From an uncultured Aquimarina sp. (GTDB taxonomy: Bacteria > Bacteroidota > Bacteroidia > Flavobacteriales > Flavobacteriaceae): a DNA stretch of 64,000 bases. A program made the position numbers and the translations under genes. Of this stretch, positions 37,504 to 45,627 are shown in pieces (the first letter of the stretch is position 1; each line of letters opens with the position of its first letter). The notes beneath the pieces are model-generated. The model was not told the DNA's origin. It made no database searches and was given only the letters and a program-made list of their open reading frames with translations. Where the stretch lies: contig NZ_CANLYD010000001.1 of NCBI RefSeq assembly GCF_947495315.1, positions 793,040 to 857,039 on the forward strand. The letters are read 5' to 3'.

Positions 37504-38394
37504 TTATTTTTTTAATTCCGTTATTTGCTCTTTCGCATACTTTTTGGCTCTCTCATCTCCGAATTTAACTGTCTTTTCGTAATACTCAATTGCTTTTTGT
37601 TTCTCTCCTTTTAATTTATAAGCTTGAGCAATATTTGATAGTATTATATAATCTTTTGGATTCAATTTTTCTGCTTTAAATAGGGGGTCGAGAGCTTTGT
37701 CATATTCCTTGGTTAACAAATAAGTTATTGAAAGATTTGATAAACTCTCTATGTGATTAGGATAAAACTTGAGAACTTCTTTAGCAATTTCTTTCATATT
37801 ATCGAGAAGCTTATCATCCCCCGTATTATAAAGTTGTAATTGATAATCTTGTAGAGCAGAAAGGAAAAATTTTTCTCCATCATTTCTTGTCTCATTATTA
37901 GTCCAGGTCCAATTGTTTTTGTTTTTTGAAGAATATTGTATTGTTTTGACAATTTCAGAAGTGAATTTTTGCCAATCTTTGGTTTGCCCAAGTACATATA
38001 TTTTACCAAATCGCATATCAAGTCGATTGGGATTATTCTTAATTCCTTCATCTATTTTATTGAAACCTTTCTGCAATTCCGATTTGTCATAGTGAATTTC
38101 GCTTCCTAAAAATCCAGCAGTCTTATTTAAACTATCTTTTATAGTTAGACTTTGTCCATTTGGTTGATTTGTTGTAAGCGCAATAATCTCCTTTCTGGAT
38201 TTTGAAAAATGATAATTGAAATAACTTGTATATAGCTCTGGATCATTTGGATTTGTTTTTTTCCACTCTTTAAGAATTTTTGATTGATTTAGAGTGTCCT
38301 TCGTTTCGCAATATTTTAAAAATTCCGATTGAAAATTTTGGCAGAACCCAATTTGGGTTAATAAAGTTATAAGCAGAAATGATATTTTTTTCAT
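37504..38394 (-). CDS. Secreted TPR protein
   Basis: A 296-residue protein with a signal peptide (LLTQIGFCQ) and a C-terminal series of tetratricopeptide repeats (about 190-290: NLSITYLLTKEYDKALDPLFKAEKLNPKDY, NIAQAYKLKGEKQKAIEYYEKT). The N-terminal half has no family that I recognise. It is a single-gene unit of the array. Confidence 0.78.
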   Translation of the reverse strand: MKKISFLLITLLTQIGFCQNFQSEFLKYCETKDTLNQSKILKEWKKTNPNDPELYTSYFNYHFSKSRKEIIALTTNQPNGQSLTIKDSLNKTAGFLGSEIHYDKSELQKGFNKIDEGIKNNPNRLDMRFGKIYVLGQTKDWQKFTSEIVKTIQYSSKNKNNWTWTNNETRNDGEKFFLSALQDYQLQLYNTGDDKLLDNMKEIAKEVLKFYPNHIESLSNLSITYLLTKEYDKALDPLFKAEKLNPKDYIILSNIAQAYKLKGEKQKAIEYYEKTVKFGDERAKKYAKEQITELKK

Positions 38395-38410
38395 TTAGTG
38401 TTTTAATTTG

Positions 38411-38583
38411 CGCTAGTGCTTAATATATATGTCGTAGCAGGGCAAAATGTTACCTTGCTTTTGGTTTTTCTACGCATTGATAGCTAACTTTTGCTTTCTG
38501 GAGGCATTGCGCTATTGTAAAAATACGAGAACTATTCGATTTATCATTTAACTGCTATGAACACATATATGGTGTTAGCAAAG
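38411..38583 (-). repeat. attC-like site, GTCGTAGCAG type (type A)
   Basis: About 170 bp. The left arm TATATGTCGTAGCAGGGC pairs with the right arm ACTGCTATGAACACATATAT. The inner stem is around GCGC/GCAT. Right core GTTAGCAAAG is at 38574-38583; the left core has drifted (AGTGC for AACG). Confidence 0.75.
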
Positions 38584-38586
38584 GTT

Positions 38587-39057
38587 TTAATACTTTTTAA
38601 ATTTACGTCGATCTATTTTGGATTTTTCTTTTAACAACTGAAGGAACTCTATTTGGGGGATTTCATCGGTTTTTATGGATTTTAAAAACAATTTAATAAG
38701 TCCCCAAATACCTATTTCACCAAATTCCGTTGTAAAATACCTTTTTTTCCAGTTGCCAGAATTAGTTTTAAAAACAAAAAATTCCACCTGATTAATTACT
38801 ATTGAATTTATATCTACAATTGACTCATAATCAAATTCTTTATTGTTGAAATAAACTTTATCTGAAGTATATTCCACTTTTGATAGTCTAAGGTTCCATA
38901 TAAATGTTAGAAAGCCAACAATCCATAAAAAAAGGAACCAGAAACCATCTATATCAAACATTTTAGTGAAAAAATAAATAAATACTAACGTAAACCAGGA
39001 AGTAAAATATTTTCTTCTGTTTATTGCACTAGATGATACTCGTTTTCGTTTAGTCAT
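38587..39057 (-). CDS. Hypothetical membrane protein (156 aa)
   Basis: Two adjacent transmembrane helices (about 15-60) are followed by a soluble PH-like beta region (KVEYTSDKVYFNNKEFDYESIV, FFVFKTNSGNWKKRYF). It resembles small YcxB/PH-domain membrane proteins. No specific family is assigned. Confidence 0.6.
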   Translation of the reverse strand: MTKRKRVSSSAINRRKYFTSWFTLVFIYFFTKMFDIDGFWFLFLWIVGFLTFIWNLRLSKVEYTSDKVYFNNKEFDYESIVDINSIVINQVEFFVFKTNSGNWKKRYFTTEFGEIGIWGLIKLFLKSIKTDEIPQIEFLQLLKEKSKIDRRKFKKY

Positions 39058-39070
39058 TTATAAATTTTTA

Positions 39071-39243
39071 CTAATACCAAATATATGAATCGGAGCAAGG
39101 CAAGTATACCTGGACCAATCGATTTTTCTGCACTATTTTTATTTCTTGTTTGATTTATAAAAATCTAGCGCCATTGCAAAAAAGAAATTACCTTTCTATT
39201 AGAACCAGACTTTGCTCTGATTTCATATATGATGTTACCACAC
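39071..39243 (-). repeat. attC-like site, AATCGGAGCAAGG type (type B)
   Basis: Left arm AATATATGAATCGGAGCAAG pairs with right arm CTTTGCTCTGATTTCATATA. Inner segments CCAATCGAT and ATCTAGCGCCATTGC are shared with 48030 and 50069. Core GTTACCACAC is at 39234-39243. The left core is degenerate (AATACC). Confidence 0.75.
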
Positions 39244-39248
39244 ATTTT

Positions 39249-39932
39249 TTATTTCCGCCATATTAGATATTCAACCGTCATTTCTTCAATTTGCCATTTT
39301 TTTAAGGAATAATTATCTGCTGTTATTTGTGAGTCATTTAAAGTCTTTAAGTTTCCTTTTAATCGATATTCTATTTTAGAGTTTTTTTGACTTGCATAAA
39401 TATTATAATGAAGGTCAGCGTGAAAACTCAGATTTGGTCGATTCAAAATTAGAGAGTCAACAGTTAATCGGATTGACACATCATATTCATCTTTTATTTT
39501 TATGTGTTTTGTTGACAAGTCTTGAATGATATTTGAATCATAAGAGTCCATAGAAATAAAGAAAACTTGTTCATTTAGATATGTTGCTTCATAAAGATTG
39601 AAATCAGGACCGTCTTGCTGTCCAATTTTCTTTTGTATTTTAAATCTAGGGAACGTTAGTTCAAGTTCACGTTTGATATTTTTTTCATTAAGTTCGTTGA
39701 GATTTAAGTTTCCTAAATTAGATTCCGTTAATAATATTTCTTCTAACTCTTCAGTTTCGATAATCCGCTTTTCAACAATTATTACCTCCTGATCATTAAG
39801 ATGTTCTTTGAGTTTTTCTGAGGTCGCTATATCTTCTTTAACCCATTTTGAAAAGCCAAATATTTCAAGTCCGAAATAACCAATTCCTATTATAATAACT
39901 CCAATTATTACTATTAAAATTCCTCTTTTCAT
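39249..39932 (-). CDS. Hypothetical membrane-anchored protein (227 aa)
   Basis: One N-terminal transmembrane helix (GILIVIIGVIIIGIGYFGL) precedes an exported region with a charged linker (about 35-85) and a beta-rich C-terminus. I do not recognise the family. It occupies a single-gene unit between a type B site and the site at 39953. Confidence 0.55.
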   Translation of the reverse strand: MKRGILIVIIGVIIIGIGYFGLEIFGFSKWVKEDIATSEKLKEHLNDQEVIIVEKRIIETEELEEILLTESNLGNLNLNELNEKNIKRELELTFPRFKIQKKIGQQDGPDFNLYEATYLNEQVFFISMDSYDSNIIQDLSTKHIKIKDEYDVSIRLTVDSLILNRPNLSFHADLHYNIYASQKNSKIEYRLKGNLKTLNDSQITADNYSLKKWQIEEMTVEYLIWRK

Positions 39933-39952
39933 TAAATTTTTTGAATATGTGC

Positions 39953-40081
39953 AACGGTCTCGTGTATGAATAGTAGCAGATTTTTACTCACTAACTTTTC
40001 AGTTTATCACTGACCTACGTTTTATGTTTATATTTTGTTTTATCGGTTAAACCACTATTATTGATAAACTTGTTGACACTA
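39953..40081 (-). repeat. attC-like site
   Basis: AACGGTCTCGTGTATGAATAG opens it, then a long-type centre (TTATGTTTATATTTTG), and core GTTGACACTA (40072-40081). The outer arms are imperfect. Confidence 0.6.
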
Positions 40082-40084
40082 GTT

Positions 40085-40462
40085 TTATTTCTCTTCTTTC
40101 CGAAAAATTTTCTCTAGTTTACGACCTCTTGCCAATTCATCAATCAGCTTTTCCATACGTCTACATTGTCTATACAATTCAAATTCATCCTCTATTTCTT
40201 CAATTCGATAACCACAAACGACTCCTTTAATCAAGTGTGCGTTTGGATTTATTTTAGCTTTTTTAAAAAATGTTTCAAAGGTTGCTTTTTCATCAATAAG
40301 TGCTTGTAAAGCATCTTGATCAAAACCAGTGAACCATTTAATTACTTGATTGAGTTCTTCTTTTGTTCTTCCATTTTTCTCCAATCTATTAAGGTAAAGT
40401 GGATAAATGGATGCAAAAATCATATTGGCAACCTTTTCATTTTTTTCGGCTGTAACTTTCAT
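40085..40462 (-). CDS. DUF2200 family protein
   Basis: A 125-residue soluble protein that fits DUF2200 along its whole length (VANMIFASIYPLYLNRLEKNGRTKEELNQVIKWFTGF; IKGVVCGYRIEEI). DUF2200 proteins are small, widely transferred and uncharacterised. It is the only gene in its unit. Confidence 0.85.
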   Translation of the reverse strand: MKVTAEKNEKVANMIFASIYPLYLNRLEKNGRTKEELNQVIKWFTGFDQDALQALIDEKATFETFFKKAKINPNAHLIKGVVCGYRIEEIEDEFELYRQCRRMEKLIDELARGRKLEKIFRKEEK

Positions 40463-40491
40463 TTTTATTTGATTTTGAATTGATTGGTGCT

Positions 40492-40558
40492 AACGTCTAT
40501 TGTATGTTGCGTTTGCTTCCCGAAGGGAGCAACTGAACTATACAAATTGTTAGCAAGT
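40492..40558 (-). repeat. Short attC-like site, CCCGAAGGGAGC type
   Basis: AACGTCTATTGTATG, hairpin TTGCTTCCCGAAGGGAGCAA, AACTATACAAATT, core GTTAGCAAGT (40549-40558). This core pairs 9 of 10 with ACTAGCTAAC at 41043-41052 across the next gene. Confidence 0.85.
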
Positions 40559-40565
40559 GTTTGTT

Positions 40566-40994
40566 TTATTTCCAAAATTTCCATTTAGACTTTTTCGGTT
40601 CAGGAGCTTTTCCAAAAGTTTTGTTCAATTCTGTGTCATTTTCCTTTTTCTTTTGTTCGAAATAAGTGTCATTGTAAATTGTACCTCCGTCTCCCATCAC
40701 AATAGCATCTAATTCTTTTGCGATTTTTAACATTTTTAAAATAATATCATCGTTGGGATTTTTGACAGTAATGTACTTTTGATTAAATCTAAACATAACT
40801 TTTTCTGATTTATAAAGATAGTATGTTTCATTATCCGCTTCATAAATAAATTTTTTACCTGTTTGAGGATTAGTAGCTTCTATTTCACCATCCACAATTT
40901 CAAATTCTTCATCTTTATCAGCGTAATCTATCCATTCTTCTTCATAAATAGGTTCTTTTCCTTCTTCTCGTTCTATATAAACTGAATATCCCAT
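40566..40994 (-). CDS. Small acidic hypothetical protein, paralogue of the 50245 protein
   Basis: A 142-residue soluble protein: MGYSVYIEREE, then YITVKNPNDDIILKMLKIAKELDAIVMGDGG, ending WKFWK. The same framework (MGYELNIKRED, WISVKNPDEWIIKKMISIANELDAIVLGDEGE, WWQFWK) makes up the first half of the 50245 protein. Function is unknown; the small size and acidity resemble immunity proteins, which is a guess. Confidence 0.7.
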   Translation of the reverse strand: MGYSVYIEREEGKEPIYEEEWIDYADKDEEFEIVDGEIEATNPQTGKKFIYEADNETYYLYKSEKVMFRFNQKYITVKNPNDDIILKMLKIAKELDAIVMGDGGTIYNDTYFEQKKKENDTELNKTFGKAPEPKKSKWKFWK

Positions 40995-41049
40995 AATTTT
41001 ATTAATATAACCGTGTTAAGCTCTTTAGGTTAAGGTTTTAATACTAGCT

Positions 41050-41184
41050 AACGTGTTTGTATATAGTTAGTTACTTGGTTAAGCAACTAATTTAGCAAAA
41101 ATGGAATGAACCAAAGGAAATTCCGAAGGAATTTTCACTTAGACTTGAACCAAGTAATTAATTATACACGTTTGTTGTGCTTAG
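41050..41184 (-). repeat. attC-like site, GTTAGTTACTTGG type
   Basis: Left arm GTATATAGTTAGTTACTTGG pairs with right arm CCAAGTAATTAATTATACAC. The inner hairpin is AAATTCCGAAGGAATTT. The core GTTGTGCTTAG is at 41174-41184. Confidence 0.8.
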
Positions 41185-41186
41185 TT

Positions 41187-41750
41187 TTATAATTCAATTA
41201 ATTTGTCTAAAATATCAAAATGGTGATTTTCAGATCTAAGTTCAATTCGAAGTTTATCGTTTTTATGTACAATTTTATAGATCTCTTCTGAAATAAAAAG
41301 ATTTTTTAATATTTCTATTAGTTCAGATAATAGTTTGGGTATATTGCCTTTTGAGTGAATCACATATTTGTTTGAGAAATCAAAATTTGATAAAGATTTA
41401 CTTAGAGGTATTTTTAAAAAGTCAGTTCTATTTTTTTTTCTTATTTCGAATTCAAAATTATGAGTTCCTTTCCGCATAGTTTCCCATTGAGCCATGACCA
41501 AAAGACTTTCATATTTTGATGAAAGTAGTAAGTTTCCAGTAGAAGTGAAAGTGGATTTTTTATACATTAAACTCCAGTTTTTCGGATTTGATATTTTTCC
41601 AAAAATTAGATAGGACCAAGCATTGTAAGTTCCTTTTACTTTTCCATTTTTACTAGCGATGTAACTTTCAAAATCAGAACAAAATTCTTTATTTATAGTG
41701 AAAAAGGGAGAAGATAATTCAGCAGGAGAAGCGTTCGGTTTTATTTTCAT
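41187..41750 (-). CDS. Hypothetical protein (187 aa)
   Basis: A soluble protein of mixed composition (FEFEIRKKNRTDFLKIPL; LRIELRSENHHFDILDKLIEL near the end). I recognise no domain. It is a single-gene unit of the array. Confidence 0.55.
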   Translation of the reverse strand: MKIKPNASPAELSSPFFTINKEFCSDFESYIASKNGKVKGTYNAWSYLIFGKISNPKNWSLMYKKSTFTSTGNLLLSSKYESLLVMAQWETMRKGTHNFEFEIRKKNRTDFLKIPLSKSLSNFDFSNKYVIHSKGNIPKLLSELIEILKNLFISEEIYKIVHKNDKLRIELRSENHHFDILDKLIEL

Positions 41751-41831
41751 AATGTAATAGATACTTAATTATTTGTAGTAATAATTAGCATTATGTTACA
41801 TTATTAGTCATTATTCAATTCGGGTGTTTAC

Positions 41832-41899
41832 AACGTCCCTTGTATGGTACGTTTGCTTCCCGAAGGGAGCAACTGAACTATACAATTTGTTGGATGTAG
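41832..41899 (-). repeat. Short attC-like site, CCCGAAGGGAGC type
   Basis: AACGTCCCTTGTATGG, hairpin TTGCTTCCCGAAGGGAGCAA, then ACTATACAATTT and core GTTGGATGTAG (41889-41899). The core pairs 8 of 11 with TTACACCTAAT at 42511 beyond the ParDE genes. Confidence 0.85.
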
Positions 41900-41916
41900 T
41901 TTTTTATTCGACTATC

Positions 41917-42204
41917 CTATTTTTTTAAATCCATTCGCTCGTGTAAGATTCTAATGATTTCAATTCTATCACTTGATATTTGCTGATAAAATATTATATA
42001 TTTTCCAAATTTAAGTCCGAGTAAGTTTTTGCTTATTCCATAATATTCTTTTCCGATTTCGGGATTTTCTCCAATTCCATTACAAGCCATTTTTACTGTT
42101 GCATAATATTTATCAGCTTGCTTTTCAGACCATTTTTCAAAAGTGTAGTCCCAAATTCTATTTAAGTCATCAATAGCTTCTTGTCTCAGTATAACTTTAG
42201 CCAT
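41917..42204 (-). CDS. parE: RelE/ParE-family toxin
   Basis: A 95-residue toxin (ILRQEAIDDLNRIWDYTFEKWSEKQADKYY; GISKNLLGLKFGKYIIFYQ; IEIIRILHERMDL). ParE toxins poison DNA gyrase. It overlaps its antitoxin gene by 8 bp and is downstream of it, as usual. Confidence 0.93.
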   Translation of the reverse strand: MAKVILRQEAIDDLNRIWDYTFEKWSEKQADKYYATVKMACNGIGENPEIGKEYYGISKNLLGLKFGKYIIFYQQISSDRIEIIRILHERMDLKK

Positions 42205-42445
42205 TCTTTCTTTTTTCCGCTTTTAGTCTTTTCAGATTTTCATCAAAATCAAAATTCTCAACTAGAGGACCATTAAGTCCCTCTTGTATGGCATTTTTCA
42301 ATGCGATTGTTTTACTTTCTTCATTTTCCAGCATTCTCAGTCCAGCTCTGATAACTTCGCTAACGTTCTTGTATCGACCAGCAGAAACTTGAGTTTGTAC
42401 AAACTGATCAAAATAATTTCCGAGTGATATAGATGTATTCTTCAT
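42197..42445 (-). CDS. parD: ParD-family ribbon-helix-helix antitoxin
   Basis: The 82-residue antitoxin has an RHH DNA-binding N-terminus (NTSISLGNYFDQFVQTQVSAGRYKNVSEVIRAGLRML) and a C-terminal toxin-binding tail. The start at 42445 is chosen because the 15 residues upstream pass through the promoter. It probably represses its own operon by binding the palindrome at 42465-42483. Confidence 0.9.
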   Translation of the reverse strand: MKNTSISLGNYFDQFVQTQVSAGRYKNVSEVIRAGLRMLENEESKTIALKNAIQEGLNGPLVENFDFDENLKRLKAEKRKNG

Positions 42446-42460
42446 TATTTTATTTTTAAT

Positions 42461-42490
42461 CAAATTTACCAAAAATTGGTAAAAATTCAA
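42461..42490 (-). promoter_or_regulatory. Promoter and operator of parDE
   Basis: Minus-strand -7 box TAAATTTG (42461-42468) lies 19 bp from the -33 TTTTG-type box (42488-42490). The palindrome TTTACCAA AAA TTGGTAAA (42465-42483) overlaps the -7 box. So this cassette carries its own autoregulated promoter. Confidence 0.75.
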
Positions 42491-42518
42491 AATCTAACTC
42501 GATTTTCAAATTACACCT

Positions 42519-42711
42519 AATGGCTGGGCTATGATTAGTGCGGCGAAGAAATCCAACGGATTTCCAGCTACGCGCTAAGTAAAAGCTTTTGGTTTTGTTT
42601 TTCTTTTTCTGTTCCAAAGCAAAATCCCAAAGATTTTGCGACTTTATAAATATACGCAGACCTTGGCGTAAAGACCGAAATCCGTATTAATTATAGGCTT
42701 TGTTACCATTA
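42519..42711 (-). repeat. attC-like site, long type
   Basis: AATGGCTGGGCTATGATTAG opens it (AATG for AACG). The centre TTTTGGTTTTG...AAAGATTTTGCGACTTTATA is shared with 58618. The right arm CCGTATTAATTATAGGC precedes core GTTACCATTA (42702-42711), which pairs 9 of 10 with TAATGGCAAC at 44038-44047. Confidence 0.8.
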
Positions 42712-44034
42712 GATTTTCACGCTTGGTTCTTGTTGTGTTGAGCAATGTATTCCTCCACCATTATAATTTAATGTCATCACATCCAAAAGTATCAGTTCTC
42801 TATTTGGAAAAACTTCTTTCATAATTTTCTTTGCTTGTTCTTCTTTTTTAGTTGATGAACCTTGGTCAATATATGTAGACATTAAAACCAAATCATTGGT
42901 TACAAGATAATTTAGGTAACTTGATGCTGCTACCCAATTTACAGAATCGCCAACTTTTAATTCGTTTCTCTGTGGTCCCCAATTTTTTGAAACCGTCCAA
43001 TCTTTGAAATCTGTATTTGAATTATTGGCAAACTCTGTTACTTTAGTTTTTAGATAAATTGGATCTGGAAGTGGGAATTTTATGATTTTAAACGGCTTGC
43101 CATCTTGGTCTATCGCATTTTCTAAAATTTTTAGATTTTCCGACATTCTTTCATAATTCCATTTGTTTATTGGGTTTAAATCTTTCTCTGATTCATCTAC
43201 CCAAGCCAATAGAATTGTCGAATCGTTAACAAAACGAACAAATTCGTCTGTATGCCCAGAAGCTCCCCGACCATAATAGTTATCATATATTTTATTCCAA
43301 CAAAAACCATCCTCTACAAGTCCGTTTTTAAGCCAGATTATACTTGAAACTCCGAGAACACGTTTTAATTCAGATTCAATATAATCTTTAGACTTTCCTG
43401 GGTTTCTTTGGAATGTTACAGACTCGGATTGTATTAAAGTTCCTTTACCATTGACTTCAATAGAACCTCCTTCCATATTAACATTCGTCTTAATGGATTT
43501 CGAATTATTTTTTGCCCCCATAATAGAATCAACCATTCCCGTTTTTCCCAAAGCTCTTTTATAGTAAATATCGACACTTTCTTTGTTGCCTTCGTAATAG
43601 TTTTCTAACCACTCTTTGTAGCCGTAAAATGTCCAACCAAAATCTACCACTTTCTTTTCGCCTTTTCCGTTTATAACATAAGTAGCTCCGTGGTCTCGCA
43701 TCCAATATCTGTTATCTACAATAATACTAAATTGAAATTTGGTTATATCTAAATTGAGTGATGTTAATGTGTCTTTTAATCGCTCCAAAGAAGCCTGATT
43801 TTTTGATATTACCTTAATTGGTATTTTGGTATAAAGAGCTTTAGTAATTTCTAAAAACGGTTTTTGATATGGTGGATAATCAGACCACCCTAACCAGACT
43901 GCATCTTGTTTTTCATATTCTGCTGGCATATAAAAATTATCGGAAGTTAGATTAGCATCCGTAGACTTTTCATTTTTGCAACTAATTAGAAGATAAATTA
44001 CTAAAGTTAATGTTATGTACTTCATTGTTTTCAT
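42709..44034 (-). CDS. Agmatine deiminase / PAD-like lipoprotein
   Basis: A lipoprotein of about 440 residues (LLISCKNEK lipobox) with a peptidyl-arginine-deiminase-type fold: MPAEYEKQDAVWLGWSDYPPY, RYWMRDHGA, GHTDEFVRFV (His) and the nucleophile Cys in GGGIHCSTQQ. It should hydrolyse a guanidino group, in agmatine or a related substrate, outside the cytoplasm. The start at 44034 (MKTMKYI) is chosen over 44046. The ORF stop overlaps the preceding site core by 3 bp. Confidence 0.9.
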   Translation of the reverse strand: MKTMKYITLTLVIYLLISCKNEKSTDANLTSDNFYMPAEYEKQDAVWLGWSDYPPYQKPFLEITKALYTKIPIKVISKNQASLERLKDTLTSLNLDITKFQFSIIVDNRYWMRDHGATYVINGKGEKKVVDFGWTFYGYKEWLENYYEGNKESVDIYYKRALGKTGMVDSIMGAKNNSKSIKTNVNMEGGSIEVNGKGTLIQSESVTFQRNPGKSKDYIESELKRVLGVSSIIWLKNGLVEDGFCWNKIYDNYYGRGASGHTDEFVRFVNDSTILLAWVDESEKDLNPINKWNYERMSENLKILENAIDQDGKPFKIIKFPLPDPIYLKTKVTEFANNSNTDFKDWTVSKNWGPQRNELKVGDSVNWVAASSYLNYLVTNDLVLMSTYIDQGSSTKKEEQAKKIMKEVFPNRELILLDVMTLNYNGGGIHCSTQQEPSVKI

Positions 44035-44044
44035 AATTAATGGC

Positions 44045-44155
44045 AACGGTTTGTGTATGATTAGTTACGAGAAAGTACGCAGGTACTAAAGATAATTAAT
44101 GCAAGTGAATTTCCGATAGGGAAATTCCGCAGCAATGAATTATAGCAACAATGTA
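44045..44155 (-). repeat. Left part of an attC-like site interrupted by the IS110 element
   Basis: AACGGTTTGTGTATGATTAG, AAGTACG, GTGAATTTCCGATAGGGAAATT and ATGAATTATAGC follow the site at 63330 almost to its end. Where the final GTT core should follow (44150 onward), the IS110 sequence starts. The missing core is found at 45590, beyond the IS. Confidence 0.7.
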
Positions 44156-44203
44156 AAAGCAGTATCCTAAGTTAGTTTAATAATTTAATAGCATTTTTTT
44201 ATT

Positions 44204-45258
44204 ATTGAAACAAAGGATACTACAAATCCAAAGTTATTTATTGGTATTGACGTACACAAACGCAGTTGGAAAATTCATACGTCTACTGATCTTTTTGATA
44301 GCTCTACATTGAGGATCCCACCTGATGGTTATGCCTTACAGAAATATGTTGAGAAATATTTTAAAGATTATCAGATATATTGTTGTTATGAGTCAGGTTG
44401 TTTTGGATTTAGCCATCATCGTTTATTTGAATCCTTTGGTTGGCATTCTATGGTTGTAAACCCTGCGGATGTTCACCGTCCGGCCAAGGCTCAATTCCAG
44501 AAGAGAGATAAGATTGATGCTCGATTGTTATGCAGGGAGTTAAAGGATGGTCGATTAAAGGGATTCACGTACCTGATGTTGAACGAGAGCAGTTACGATG
44601 TTTATTTCGTCGTCGTAATGAGTTATCTAAAGAGCTTCGTAAGATCAAAACCCAGATCAAGATGCAATTGTTGTATTTGGGTATTGAGACCCTCAAGGAA
44701 TTGGATAAACCTCATTGGTCACATAAATTTCGTGATTGGTTGAGATCTCTATGTTTTGATTACAAGACGATGTATTATTGTTTACAAACCCGTCTAGAGT
44801 CTTTTGATTTTGTGGACAAACAAAAGCGTGAAGTGAGTACCAAACTAAGAGCGTATTGTCGTAAACATTATAAAAAGGATTATTATTTACTGAGATCAGT
44901 TCCAGGAATAGGTGCTATAGTAGCTTGTGGCATTCTTTGTGAGCTAGGAGATTTACGAAGGTTTAAGAATTTCAAACAACTGGCTAGTTATGTAGGTTTG
45001 ATTCCTTCAATACGTCAGAGTGGAGATAACCTGATTACTTCAGGACTTACGCCAAGAGCAAATTGGATAATGAGAAGCTATTTGGTAGAGGCTACCTGGC
45101 AAGCCTTGCGATTTGATCCAGTGATGCAGGAGTACTATCGATCGCATCAAGGAAAAGATGTCAAACGTATCTTAGTGAAGGTAGCCAGGAAACTGTTAAG
45201 CTGTATTCATGCGATTATCAGAACAGAAACTCCTTATCAAATAGGAGTAGTGAGTTAA
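44204..45258 (+). pseudogene. IS110-family transposase, frame broken (or -1 frameshifted)
   Basis: Frame one (to about 44563) encodes the DEDD RuvC-like domain: KLFIGIDVHKRSWKIH with catalytic Asp at 44249-44251, CCYESGCFG, RDKIDARLLCRELKDGRLKG. Frame two (-1) continues IHVPDVEREQLRCLF through the coiled coil to the Transposase_20 domain (LRSVPGIGAIVACGIL, ASYVGLIPSIRQSGD) and stops at 45258. The switch is at 44557-44563, A AAG GGA, a standard slippery heptamer. No ATG, GTG or TTG lies upstream of the first Asp in frame; ATT at 44201 or 44204 could serve. Confidence 0.85.
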
Positions 45259-45580
45259 AAAGAATGAGAGTAATAAGCCTAAAAACTCGAATACCCATTT
45301 GGTACAAAATAGGACAACTAAACAACGTGGGTGAAGCTTTATTAAGTTATCACATTTCATAGCAAGTTGCCTTGTTAGCCAATGATAATCATAATGATGC
45401 TGGTGGATGGTTTTAGATCATACCACATATAGGATGCGGAGTTATAATGGGCTATTGTTGAAGTATTGATCACGCCAAAGCGTGACCAACAATTCAACAA
45501 TATAAAATCATCAATATGAGTTAATTAAAAAAATAAAATATCGTATTTTTAACCTATGGCTTGGGAAAGTGTTTTATATA
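45259..45580 (+). ncRNA. Candidate bridge-RNA region of the IS110 element
   Basis: A non-coding stretch after the transposase. It contains a long nested hairpin: outer TTGTTGAA / TTCAACAA (45455-45462, 45493-45500) and inner TCACGC / GCGTGA with loop CAAA (45470-45485). IS1111-group elements carry their bridge RNA at this end. I could not delimit the RNA or its guide loops. Confidence 0.35.
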
Positions 45581-45603
45581 GGACACGTTGTTGTGTGTAT
45601 TGC
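45575..45603 (-). repeat. Right end of the interrupted attC-like site
   Basis: ATATAGGACACGTT is followed by core GTTGTGTGTATTGC (45590-45603). Its inverted partner GCATTACACACAAC (46499-46512) matches 13 of 14 bases across the CPBP gene. Confidence 0.7.
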
Positions 45604-45627
45604 TTTTCCATTGATTTAAGATTAGTT

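Larger units (their letters stand above)
44155..45585 (+). mobile_element. IS110-family (IS1111-type) insertion sequence inside an attC-like site
   Basis: The left boundary is near 44155, where the attC-like site breaks off; the right is near 45585, before the site core GTTGTGTGTATTGC. No terminal inverted repeats are seen, as usual for IS110. Only about 50-70 bp precede the transposase, but about 325 bp follow it, so any bridge RNA would be at the right end, as in the IS1111 group. An 8-bp inverted pair AGTATCCT / AGGATACT (44161-44168, 44214-44221) marks the left end. Exact ends are not certain. Confidence 0.7.

Noticed and set aside
44530..45258. A separate gene for the C-terminal part of the IS110 transposase
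   Set aside because: It begins in the middle of the conserved transposase and continues frame one after a -1 shift, so it is the same gene.
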